The translations under genes were made by a program, and so were the position numbers. This document shows positions 45,854-53,088 of a stretch of 54,452 nucleotides of DNA, one piece after another (the stretch's first letter is position 1; every line of letters begins with the position of its first letter). The DNA lies in NCBI GenBank assembly GCA_046153875.1, contig JBJXFE010000049.1, positions 1-54,452 of the forward strand, read 5' to 3'. The stretch is from JBJXFE01 sp046153875. GTDB taxonomy: Bacteria > Planctomycetota > Phycisphaerae > Phycisphaerales > UBA1924. Below the pieces are notes generated by a model. The model saw nothing but the letters and a program-made list of their open reading frames with translations, was not told the DNA's origin and made no database searches.

Positions 45854-45920
45854 GGTCCTTGGGTCCGATAGCCTTGTCCGGGCCCGGATCGCGGCGGATG
45901 ATGCTCCGGCGGGACGCCCG

Positions 45921-46913
45921 ATGCCTGAAACCACGCACCCATCGCAGGATACCGAGAAACTCGACTCGCGCGTGTCCGCGCTGCTCGATCAGATGCAGCA
46001 GGCGTCGGACCGCGTGCTCAAGGAGCTCGACAGCGCCGACGCCTCGGCGGCCGCGCCGATCGCGGGGGACGGGCTTGGCGCTGCGGTCGACCAGATGATC
46101 GGGCAGGCGCGATCGGCGGTGCGTGATCCCGCGGGCGTGCCCCCGGCGTCGGCGGGCGGGGTTGAGGAGGTTCCCGGCGAGATCGAGTCGCTGGACCAGC
46201 ACCTGGCCGGGACGGGCGACGCGATGATCGATGGGGAGATCGCGGATGAGGCGGCGGTGCTGGCCGCGGCGGCGGCGGTCGCTCCCGCCGTGGCCGTTGC
46301 TCCCCCGCTGCCGGCTCCGGCCGCGATGCCGCCGGCCGCGCCGACTCCGCGCGATTCCGTGAGCAGCGCGCCCGCGGCACCCTCGGTGCCGGGCGCGCCC
46401 GCGACCAGGCCCGCCGAGCCCGCGCGCGCGAAGCCGGCGCCAAACCCCGCGGCGAAGGCGGGCGTTCCGCCCACGGCGCGCCCCGGGGTCGTCGCCCGCG
46501 TGTTGCGTCCGGCGTGGGCGGCGTTCGGGCCGAGGCTGATCGACGCGGGCGAGGCCGTGTCGTCCTTCGTGCCGGCGAACCCGCCGGCGTACCGGCGTCT
46601 CATGGGGTACCTGGCGCTGGTGGGCGTATTCAACGCGGCGTGCCTGCTCACGTACAACTTCGCGTTCCGCGAGCCGGCGACGCCGGCGCCCGCGGCGGAG
46701 CACGGAGCGGAAGCGAGCGACGGGCACGGGGCGGCAAAGGACGCGCACGGAGCGGAGCCGAAGACCGACGGTCACGGCGCTGAACCGAAGAAGGACGACC
46801 ACGGCGCTCCGGGCAAGGACGACGCGAAGAAGAAGTCCACGGCGAAGAAGCCCAAGACGCGTTCGACGCTGCCCAAGGACAAGAAGGGCGGCGGTCACGG
46901 CGGCGGGCATTAG
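45921..46913 (+). CDS. Single-TM protein with Ala/Pro-rich and Lys/His-rich regions, function unknown
   Basis: 330 aa. An N-terminal cytoplasmic segment (HPSQDTEKLDSRVSALLDQMQQ) likely forms a short coiled coil. Residues about 100-190 are a low-complexity Ala/Pro stretch. Residues about 193-240 hold a compact region (ARPGVVARVLRPAWAAFGP... AYRRLMGYLALVG) leading into one transmembrane helix (YLALVGVFNAACLLTYNF). The C-terminus has repeated HGAEPKxDxHGA blocks and a Lys-rich end with GGGHGGGH. Such tails are common as flexible linkers or metal/nucleic-acid binding tails; the function is unknown. Confidence 0.75.
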   Translation: MPETTHPSQDTEKLDSRVSALLDQMQQASDRVLKELDSADASAAAPIAGDGLGAAVDQMIGQARSAVRDPAGVPPASAGGVEEVPGEIESLDQHLAGTGDAMIDGEIADEAAVLAAAAAVAPAVAVAPPLPAPAAMPPAAPTPRDSVSSAPAAPSVPGAPATRPAEPARAKPAPNPAAKAGVPPTARPGVVARVLRPAWAAFGPRLIDAGEAVSSFVPANPPAYRRLMGYLALVGVFNAACLLTYNFAFREPATPAPAAEHGAEASDGHGAAKDAHGAEPKTDGHGAEPKKDDHGAPGKDDAKKKSTAKKPKTRSTLPKDKKGGGHGGGH

Positions 46914-46955
46914 CCGAGACGGACCGGGTCGTTTGCTGACGCCGGTGCGCGGCCG

Positions 46956-46961
46956 TACTGT
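46956..46961 (+). promoter_or_regulatory. -10-like element at the DUF4190-like gene start
   Basis: TACTGT followed by 7 nt and then the ATG at 46969; no Shine-Dalgarno between them. Confidence 0.4.
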
Positions 46962-46968
46962 GTAGGCG

Positions 46969-47703
46969 ATGTCGCAGTATCAGTCTCCGCGCGATCCCTT
47001 CGGCGGCTCGTACCGTGCGGATGAGCCCGCGGAGGCGCCCGCGCCGCGGATCAGCGGGCTCGCGGTGGCGTCGATCGTGGCCGGCGTGCTGTGCTGCGTG
47101 CCGGGCGTGGGCGCGGTGGGTGTCGTGCTGGCGATCGCGGCCCTGATCAGCGTGTCGCGGTCGGAGGGGCGTCTCGGCGGGCGGACGCTGGCGTTCATCG
47201 CGCTGGTGCTGGGCGTGCTCGGGACGATGGCGTGGGTGGGGATCGCGCTCGGTGTGCGGCAGGCCTACATCATCTACGACCGCGAGTTGATGGGCCCGAC
47301 GGTCGAGGCGGCGCAGTATGGAGAGAAGGACGATTGGGCCCTGTACCGCGGGCTGCTGACACCGGACGCGAACGGGCGTGTGTCGGACGCGGACCTGGAG
47401 GCGTTCCGTGCGGCGTACCGGACCCAGTTCGGCCCGCTGGTCGGCCCGGTCGGGGGCTCGTCGGCGGCGGGCAGGGCGGGGCCGCAGCCCGGCGGGCAGG
47501 GCTCGAAGGACGCGATCGACATCCCGATCCCTGCGGAGTTCCAATCAGGGATGGCGTTCTTCGTCATCCGTTTCCCGGCGCAGGTGTTCTACGACGTGTT
47601 CCTGTCCGGGAAGGACCTGAAGAGAAAGGTGGACAACATCGGGGTGTTCACGACGGACGGGATGATCTGGCTCGTGCCCGACGCGCCGAAGCCCACGCCC
47701 TAG
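46969..47703 (+). CDS. DUF4190-like membrane protein
   Basis: 244 aa. An N-terminal Pro-rich stretch (about 30 residues) is followed by the DUF4190 two-helix pattern: ISGLAVASIVAGVLCCVPGVGAVGVVLAIAALISV, then RLGGRTLAFIALVLGVLGTMAWVG. A C-terminal soluble domain of about 150 residues follows (VFTTDGMIWLVPDAPKP at the end). The helices suggest a small membrane module displaying the C-terminal domain outside. Family function is unknown. 23 nt separate it from the mlaF-like gene. Confidence 0.8.
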   Translation: MSQYQSPRDPFGGSYRADEPAEAPAPRISGLAVASIVAGVLCCVPGVGAVGVVLAIAALISVSRSEGRLGGRTLAFIALVLGVLGTMAWVGIALGVRQAYIIYDRELMGPTVEAAQYGEKDDWALYRGLLTPDANGRVSDADLEAFRAAYRTQFGPLVGPVGGSSAAGRAGPQPGGQGSKDAIDIPIPAEFQSGMAFFVIRFPAQVFYDVFLSGKDLKRKVDNIGVFTTDGMIWLVPDAPKPTP

Positions 47704-47726
47704 CACGCCGATACCTCGAGCGACCC

Positions 47727-48620
47727 ATGCCTCCGTCCGAACCTCTCATTTCCGTCCGCGGCGTGGTCAAGCGGTTCGAGGGGCGCGCGGTGCTGGACGG
47801 GATCAACCTCGACGTGATGCCCGGCGAGACGATGGTGATCATGGGGGGATCGGGGTCGGGCAAGAGCACGATGCTGCGGCTGATGATCGGGTCGTTCCCG
47901 CCGGACGAGGGCACGATCCGGATGTTCGGCAAGGACATCACGGCGCTGGGCGAAGAGGAACTGAACGGGGTGCGCAAGCGGTTCGGGATCCTGTTCCAGT
48001 CCGGGGCGCTCTTCAACTCGATGTCCATCGCGGACAACGTCGCGCTGCCGCTGCGCGAGCACACGGAGCTGCCGCGGAACATCATCGACATCACGGTGAA
48101 GATGAAGCTGGAACTGGTGGGGCTTCGCGAGCACGCGGAGAAGTTCCCCGCGCAGATCTCGGGGGGGATGAAGAAGCGGGCGGGGCTCGCGCGGGCGCTG
48201 GCGCTCGACCCGCGGATTCTGTTCTATGACGAGCCGTCGGCGGGGCTCGACCCCGTGACGAGCGCGGAGATCGATCGTCTCATCATCAACCTGTCGAAGA
48301 AGCTCGGGGTGACGAGCGTGGTGGTGACGCACGAGATGGACTCGGCGTTCGCCATCGCCGACCGCATGGCGATGCTCGACAAGGGGCGGATGCTGCGGGT
48401 CGAGGCGCGCGACTGGTACGACCGCCTGCGCAAGCTCTCCGATCAGGAGTCCGCGGGGCTGCCCGAGGACCAGCGGCTGATCCGCCAGTTCCTCCGGGGC
48501 GACGCCGAGGGGCCGATCACGACGCGGCGGGCGCTGACCAACTACGCCGACGACCTCATGTCCACGGTGGACCCGGACGGCCCGGTCCTGCCCAGTGTCG
48601 AGGCGACGCGCGGCGCGTGA
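47727..48620 (+). CDS. mlaF: MlaF-like ABC transporter ATPase (MCE lipid transport)
   Basis: 297 aa from the ATG at 47727. Walker A GGSGSGKST (about 41), Q-loop in LFQSGALFNSMSIADNV, signature ISGGMKKRAGLARAL (about 149), Walker B RILFYDEPSAGLDPVTSAEID, and H-loop VTHEMDSAFAIADRM. The GALFNSMSIADNV and SGGMKKRAGLARAL forms are typical of MlaF/Ttg2A ATPases that power MCE-type phospholipid transport across the periplasm. The C-terminal 55 residues after the core are extra. The MCE protein gene follows; no mlaE permease is present in the window. Confidence 0.92.
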   Translation: MPPSEPLISVRGVVKRFEGRAVLDGINLDVMPGETMVIMGGSGSGKSTMLRLMIGSFPPDEGTIRMFGKDITALGEEELNGVRKRFGILFQSGALFNSMSIADNVALPLREHTELPRNIIDITVKMKLELVGLREHAEKFPAQISGGMKKRAGLARALALDPRILFYDEPSAGLDPVTSAEIDRLIINLSKKLGVTSVVVTHEMDSAFAIADRMAMLDKGRMLRVEARDWYDRLRKLSDQESAGLPEDQRLIRQFLRGDAEGPITTRRALTNYADDLMSTVDPDGPVLPSVEATRGA

Positions 48621-48680
48621 GCGCGTTCGGCGCGTGGGCGGGGGGCTGTCGCTCACCGCGCCCGCCCCGGTCGGACGATG

Positions 48681-48686
48681 TACCCT
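48681..48686 (+). promoter_or_regulatory. -10-like element upstream of the MCE gene
   Basis: TACCCT about 27 nt before the ATG at 48714, which is preceded by GGAG with 8-nt spacing. It may give the MCE gene its own promoter. Confidence 0.3.
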
Positions 48687-48713
48687 GTGATTCCCGACCC
48701 CACGGAGCCCTCC

Positions 48714-50033
48714 ATGTCTGCCCGCGCGGCCTCTCGGAACAACCTGATCGCCGGCGTGTTCGTGGTCGGCGCCGTCGTGCTCGCGGTGGCGATCAGCATC
48801 GTCCTCTCCGGGATCGAGGATCGGTTGACGGCGACCCGGGCGTATCTCGTGCGGTTCTCGACGCTGGATGGGACGGCCGGGCTCGAGGCCGGTTCGCTGG
48901 TGAAGTTCGGCGGGCAGAAGATCGGTCGCGTGACGCGGATTTTGATCGCCGACGGGAGCGGCGGCGGCGAGCCGCCGTCCATCGATGTGGGAGTCGCGCT
49001 CCGCGCGGACCTGCGCGTCCACGAGGACGCCGTCGCCTACCTGGTGCAGCCGATCCTCGGCGGGCTCGCGTCGATCAACCTGCCGACGCTGGGGTCGGCG
49101 GCGGGCGTGGCCTCACCGCGCGGCAGCGGGCCGGAGGTTGAGCCGGGCGAAGCGATCCCGGGTCGGATCGCCCCTCCCTCGTTGCTCTCCTCCGCGGGGT
49201 ATGGCGAGGAGCAGGTGAGCCAGGTGCAGGGACTGATCCGCGACGCGGCGGAGGCGGTGGATCGGGTGAACCGGGTGGCCGAGCGGATCGAGCGCGAGGT
49301 CGAGCCGACGATGGAGCTGGTCCGGGGCACGCTGACGGACGCGCGGCAGATCGCCGCGGACCTGCGCGGGAAGATCCCGGAATGGACAGGGAAGATCGAC
49401 ACGACGCTGGCGTCGATGGACTCCGCGGCGGCAGACTTCGATGCGGTGGGCAACGAGTTCCGCGACCAGGCCGCGACGGCGCGGAACATCCTGAACGACC
49501 TCGAGGGCGTGGTCGAGCGCAACGTGGACGACGTGGAGAAGATCATCGCGGACGTCTCGAGCGCGACGGGCAAGCTGGACGGCGAGAGCGTCCGCCTGCT
49601 GAACGAGCTGCTCAAGTCGGCCGAGGAGGGGGCGGAGCGGTTCTCGGGGCTGGTAGCGCAGGCGGACCAACTCCTGGACGAGGAAGCGCCCTCGCTGCGG
49701 AAGATGCTGGCGAACTTCCGCCTGGCCAGCGACCAGATCAAGCTGGCGACCGTGGAAATACGAACAAAGCCCTGGCTGCTGCTGTACTCGCCGAAAACCA
49801 AGGAGCTCGAATCCGAACTCCTTCAGTCGACCGCGCGGACGTATGCCGAGGCCGTCAGCGACCTGCGGGCCGCCAGCGAGGCGCTGGAGTCCGCCGCGGG
49901 CAGTGATGGGTCGCCGCTCGCGCTGGAGCGCGAGTCGATCGTGGCGATGACCGATCGCCTCGCCCGGGCGTTCAAGTCGTATGAGGAGGCCGAGCGAAAG
50001 CTGCTCGACCTGCTGATCGAGAAACGACCATGA
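48714..50033 (+). CDS. mlaD: MlaD-like MCE-domain protein
   Basis: 439 aa from the ATG at 48714, favoured by GGAG 8 nt upstream; an ATG at 48678 would add 12 residues. A transmembrane helix (NLIAGVFVVGAVVLAVAISIVLSG) is followed by the MCE domain (residues about 40-130: YLVRFSTLDGTAGLEAGSLVKFGGQKIGRVTRI). Then comes a long helical, partly coiled-coil region of about 280 residues with repeated AxxRNILNDLEG-like heptads, resembling a Ttg2C/MlaD extension. Known role of MCE proteins: carry phospholipids across the periplasm. The stop overlaps the next start (ATGA). Confidence 0.9.
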   Translation: MSARAASRNNLIAGVFVVGAVVLAVAISIVLSGIEDRLTATRAYLVRFSTLDGTAGLEAGSLVKFGGQKIGRVTRILIADGSGGGEPPSIDVGVALRADLRVHEDAVAYLVQPILGGLASINLPTLGSAAGVASPRGSGPEVEPGEAIPGRIAPPSLLSSAGYGEEQVSQVQGLIRDAAEAVDRVNRVAERIEREVEPTMELVRGTLTDARQIAADLRGKIPEWTGKIDTTLASMDSAAADFDAVGNEFRDQAATARNILNDLEGVVERNVDDVEKIIADVSSATGKLDGESVRLLNELLKSAEEGAERFSGLVAQADQLLDEEAPSLRKMLANFRLASDQIKLATVEIRTKPWLLLYSPKTKELESELLQSTARTYAEAVSDLRAASEALESAAGSDGSPLALERESIVAMTDRLARAFKSYEEAERKLLDLLIEKRP

Positions 50034-51238
50034 CGAGCCCAACACGGGGCCTGACGGAACGACGGTGGCGCCCGCGCCGGGCCGCCGCCCTCCTGGGTCT
50101 GCTGTTTGTCGCGCCGTCTCTTGGGCAACCCGCCCCGGAGAAGCCCCAGGGCGGCGGGGGCGTCGGCGACAAGGTCGTCCGGTCGGTCGAGGAGCTGGCC
50201 ACCCGCGCGGAACGCGCCGCCGCCGACGCCGGCGCCTGGATCGACCGGCAGCAGGGTGGCCCGCGCCCCTCGGGCGTGTGGTTCCTTCTGGACAACGTGG
50301 ACCCCGCGGCCCCAGCGGAGTGGACCAGGCTCCACGCGGGCGAACCCCCGCCGGCGCGGGCCGTGCTGCTGATCCACGGGCTCGACGAGCCGGGCGGGAT
50401 CTTCGACGACCTGTCCAGGGCGATCCACGATCGGGGGCGCGAAGCCGGGTACGCGCTGGCGCGGTTTGACTACCCCAACGATCAGCGGATCGCGTCGTCG
50501 TCGGACCTGCTCGCGTCGTCGCTGCGCGCGATGCGGGCGCGGGGTGTCGAACGCGTTGATCTGGTCTGCCATTCGATGGGCGGGCTGGTCGCGCGCGACG
50601 TGCTGACCCGCGCGGGGATGTACGAGGGGCGCGCCCGCGGGCACGCCGACCTCCCGGACGTGGAGCGGCTCATCCTCGTCGGCACGCCGAACAAGGGCTC
50701 GCCGTGGGCCAAGCTCCGCGCGCTGGCCGAGGTCCGCGAGCAGCTCGCCCGATTCGCCGACGACCCGGACCACGACGCCCGGGGGCTCCTGGGGTTCATG
50801 AAGGACGGGATGGGCGAGGCGGGGAACGACCTGCTGCCGGGGTCGCCGTTCCTGGTGGAGCTGAATGCGCGCCCGATGGCCCAGAGCCCGGTCACGACGG
50901 TGATCGTCGGGCGGCTCGCCCCGGTGAAGAACGACGACCTGAAGTGGCTCTCCGAATCGTGGCTCCTCCGCCAGGTGCTCGGCGCCGAAGACGCCGCCGC
51001 CGTCGCCCAAGGCATCACCGAACTCTCCGCGGAACTGGGCGACGGCGTGGTGCCGGAGAGCTCGGCGGCGCTCCCCGGGGCCACGGACACCGTCTACTTC
51101 GAGGCGAACCACCGCGGGTTGCTCAAGACGCTCGACATCGTTCGTCAGGCGAGGGCGGCGGTCGGAGCCGGGGGCGCCGAGCCGCCGGCCATCGCGGTGA
51201 TCCTCGACCGCCTGGGCCGGCCCGCGCCGGCTCCGTGA
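50030..51238 (+). CDS. Secreted alpha/beta hydrolase (lipase/esterase-like)
   Basis: 402 aa. A hydrophobic N-terminus (AALLGLLFVAPSLGQ) suggests export. The alpha/beta-hydrolase core is clear: AVLLIHGLDEPGG (oxyanion region), LARFDYPNDQ, VDLVCHSMGGLVARDVL (nucleophile Ser about 181), LILVGTPNKGSPWAKL, and a probable His in ANHRGLLK (about 362). The pattern resembles PGAP1-like or esterase families. Overlap with the MCE gene (ATGA) suggests that it acts on the lipids or substrates moved by that system; this is inference. The substrate cannot be told. Confidence 0.88.
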   Translation: MTSPTRGLTERRWRPRRAAALLGLLFVAPSLGQPAPEKPQGGGGVGDKVVRSVEELATRAERAAADAGAWIDRQQGGPRPSGVWFLLDNVDPAAPAEWTRLHAGEPPPARAVLLIHGLDEPGGIFDDLSRAIHDRGREAGYALARFDYPNDQRIASSSDLLASSLRAMRARGVERVDLVCHSMGGLVARDVLTRAGMYEGRARGHADLPDVERLILVGTPNKGSPWAKLRALAEVREQLARFADDPDHDARGLLGFMKDGMGEAGNDLLPGSPFLVELNARPMAQSPVTTVIVGRLAPVKNDDLKWLSESWLLRQVLGAEDAAAVAQGITELSAELGDGVVPESSAALPGATDTVYFEANHRGLLKTLDIVRQARAAVGAGGAEPPAIAVILDRLGRPAPAP

Positions 51239-51274
51239 CGCCCGAGCGCATTCCGGTCCGCAGACCTCATCTGT

Positions 51275-51280
51275 TAGGAT
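51275..51280 (+). promoter_or_regulatory. Extended -10 element at the HYExAFE start
   Basis: TGTTAGGAT, with TAGGAT followed by 6 nt and then the GTG at 51287. Compatible with a leaderless mRNA. Confidence 0.5.
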
Positions 51281-51286
51281 GCGTCC

Positions 51287-51940
51287 GTGGCGCAGCGGCG
51301 GCATCATTACGAACTGGCGTTCGAGCATTACCTGCGGGACCGCCGGATCCCCTACGTCGCTGTCGATGAGGCCCGCAAGGCGCTGCTGCCGGATGATCCG
51401 GCCTTCCGGATGGCACCGCCCGACAGGAACGGCGCGGCGGCGAGCCTCAAGTCGTTCGATTTCGTGCTCTACGGGCGTGACGCGAACCTGCTCATCGAGA
51501 TCAAGGGGCGGAAGATCGCCCGTCGCGTGCGCGCCGTGCGCCGCGCGCGGCACGGGCCGCCGTCGGCGGGTCGGCTCGAATCGTGGGTGACGGAGGAGGA
51601 CGTTGACTCGCTCTTGACCTGGGAGCGGCTCTTCGGCGACGGGTTTCGTGCGGCGTTCGTGTTTGTGTACTGGTGCGACGAGCTGCCGGCGGCGGCCCTG
51701 TTCGAGGAGGTGTTCGAGTTCCGGGGGCGCTGGTACGCGATCCGGGCCGTCCCGCTGAGCCGGTACGCCGCGTCGATGAAACCGCGGAGCCGCCGCTGGC
51801 GGACCGTCCACGTGAGCAGCGCGGACTTCGACCGGATCAGCACGTGCCTGTGCGGGCGCGCCGGTTCGCCCGGCGGCGGGGCTTTACAGCACGACGCGGA
51901 TCCCGTAGCATCCGCGTCGGTATTGGAGGTCGCCCCATGA
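51287..51940 (+). CDS. HYExAFE family protein with nuclease-like DxxxExK motif
   Basis: 217 aa from a GTG at 51287 that lies 6 nt past a -10-like TAGGAT. The N-terminus has the family signature HYELAFEHYLRDRRIPYV (HYExAFE), known as a planctomycete family of unknown function. The next block, SLKSFDFVLYGRDANLLIEIKGRK, places an Asp and an ExK at the spacing used by PD-(D/E)xK nuclease folds; I infer a nuclease-like core. The C-terminus (ADPVASASVLEVAP) overlaps a perfect hairpin and the next gene's ribosome-binding site. No signal peptide, so cytoplasmic. Confidence 0.85.
   Translation: MAQRRHHYELAFEHYLRDRRIPYVAVDEARKALLPDDPAFRMAPPDRNGAAASLKSFDFVLYGRDANLLIEIKGRKIARRVRAVRRARHGPPSAGRLESWVTEEDVDSLLTWERLFGDGFRAAFVFVYWCDELPAAALFEEVFEFRGRWYAIRAVPLSRYAASMKPRSRRWRTVHVSSADFDRISTCLCGRAGSPGGGALQHDADPVASASVLEVAP
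51892..51919. repeat. 10-bp hairpin overlapping the HYExAFE gene end
   Basis: CGACGCGGAT, 8-nt loop, ATCCGCGTCG, perfect. It lies 17 nt before the next ATG and just upstream of its GGAGG ribosome-binding site. Confidence 0.8.
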
Positions 51941-52239
51941 GTTCGGACATCGCGTCGGGCAGCAGGAACAAGGTCGGCTCGGGGCGGAAGGCGAGCGCGG
52001 CCTGGGTCTTGGCCGGGATCGCGGCGGCGATGAGCCTCGCGGCGCCGGCCCCGGCTCAGTTGACGCGGCCCCAGGCTCCGACAGGGCCGGGCAGCGGCAA
52101 CGCGATCAATGTCGCCCCACCCAGACCCGGCACGCCTGACCGCCCCCCCACGCTCTGGCTGATCGGGGTCTCGGCGGTGCTCGGCGCGGTGATCGTCGGA
52201 GCGGCACTGATCCCGAGCAAGCGGGGGCATCAGGACTAG
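51937..52239 (+). CDS. Small membrane-anchored secreted protein, function unknown
   Basis: 100 aa from the ATG at 51937, overlapping the HYExAFE stop by 4 nt, with GGAGG 7 nt upstream. A signal-peptide-like segment (AWVLAGIAAAMSLAAPAPAQ) and a C-terminal hydrophobic helix (LWLIGVSAVLGAVIVGAALI) bracket a short Pro/Gly linker. It could be a double-pass or a tail-anchored protein. No family recognised. Coupled translation with the HYExAFE gene suggests a link. Confidence 0.7.
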   Translation: MSSDIASGSRNKVGSGRKASAAWVLAGIAAAMSLAAPAPAQLTRPQAPTGPGSGNAINVAPPRPGTPDRPPTLWLIGVSAVLGAVIVGAALIPSKRGHQD

Positions 52240-52241
52240 AA

Positions 52242-52265
52242 GGGATCAAGGGATCAAGGGATTCT
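52242..52265. repeat. 8-nt tandem repeat (GGGATCAA x2 and GGGATTCT)
   Basis: Two perfect units of the same GGGATCAA as at 38341-38380, with a degenerate third, right after the stop of the small membrane protein gene. Confidence 0.75.
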
Positions 52266-52275
52266 GGTGTCGGCC

Positions 52276-52563
52276 ATGTCGAAGACGCGCGGAGCGATCT
52301 TGGTGAACGCGGGGCTGCTGGCGGTGCTTGCCGGCGTGTCGCTGGCCCCATCGGCCGACGCCCAACGCGGGACGGCCCGCGCCCGCGGCGACTACTCGAT
52401 GGTCGCGGGGCGCATCCAGGGCGGGAACGCGGCCGTGGTGTACGTGCTGGATGCCGCGAACCAGGAGATGATCGCGCTGCGCTGGAATGAATCGACGAAG
52501 TCCCTCGAAGGGGTGGGCTTCCGGGACCTGAACCAGGACGCGACGGCCGAGCCGGGACGGTAA
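52276..52563 (+). CDS. Small secreted protein, function unknown
   Basis: 95 aa from the ATG at 52276; a GTG at 52267 is the alternative. Signal peptide (GAILVNAGLLAVLAGVSLAPSADA) followed by a compact domain with VAGRIQGGNAAVVYVLDAANQEMIALRWNESTKSLEGVGFRDL, apparently a small beta fold. No family recognised. The next gene starts 5 nt after the stop, so the two form a pair. Confidence 0.75.
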   Translation: MSKTRGAILVNAGLLAVLAGVSLAPSADAQRGTARARGDYSMVAGRIQGGNAAVVYVLDAANQEMIALRWNESTKSLEGVGFRDLNQDATAEPGR

Positions 52564-52568
52564 ACACC

Positions 52569-52901
52569 ATGACCGACACCGCCGCCACGAACGACAAGTC
52601 CCGCCTGTCGCCGCTCGCCGTGCTGTGGGCGGGCGCGTTCGTGCTGGCCGGGCTGGTGATCGTGCAGGCATCGCGCCTCGGCGGTACCGAGGCCCGGGGC
52701 GAGATGGTGACGCAGGTCGGCGGGTTCGCGCTGCTGACCGCGGACGCGGGCAGCGACGACATGATCGTGACGATCGACAACCGCCGCGAGCAGTTGCAGG
52801 TCTACAAGGTGGTCAACCAGAGTTCGCTGGAGCTGTTCAAGCGGTACGAGCTTCCCCGGGTCTTCGCGGACGCCCGCGCCAAGGCCCAGGGCGGAAAGTA
52901 G
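52569..52901 (+). CDS. Small single-TM protein, function unknown
   Basis: 110 aa with one transmembrane helix near residues 15-35 (LAVLWAGAFVLAGLVIVQASRL). The rest is a small soluble domain (GGFALLTADAGSDDMIVTIDNRREQLQVYKVVNQ) whose content resembles the small secreted partner upstream: both read as a display/record motif of aliphatic strands ending in 'VY'. No known domain. Probably an operon with the 95-aa gene. Confidence 0.75.
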   Translation: MTDTAATNDKSRLSPLAVLWAGAFVLAGLVIVQASRLGGTEARGEMVTQVGGFALLTADAGSDDMIVTIDNRREQLQVYKVVNQSSLELFKRYELPRVFADARAKAQGGK

Positions 52902-53088
52902 CCCTTCCCGCGCCGCCCCGGCCGTTCAGTGGGGCCGCTCACTCGGCCGCGCCGGCGCCCGTTCGTGTCCGGACCCCGCCGGCCCCCGGGTCGCCGTCGG
53001 GACTTCACCCCTCACCCGGCCGATGCACGTTGGGAGCGGCCCGCCCGCGGAGCTCTTGGCGCGCCCGGGCACGTGACGGGAAGGGACC

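Noticed and set aside
49823..51811. A long minus-strand open frame opposite the hydrolase gene
   Set aside because: Antisense of the mlaD, hydrolase and HYExAFE genes, with Arg/Pro/His-rich content.
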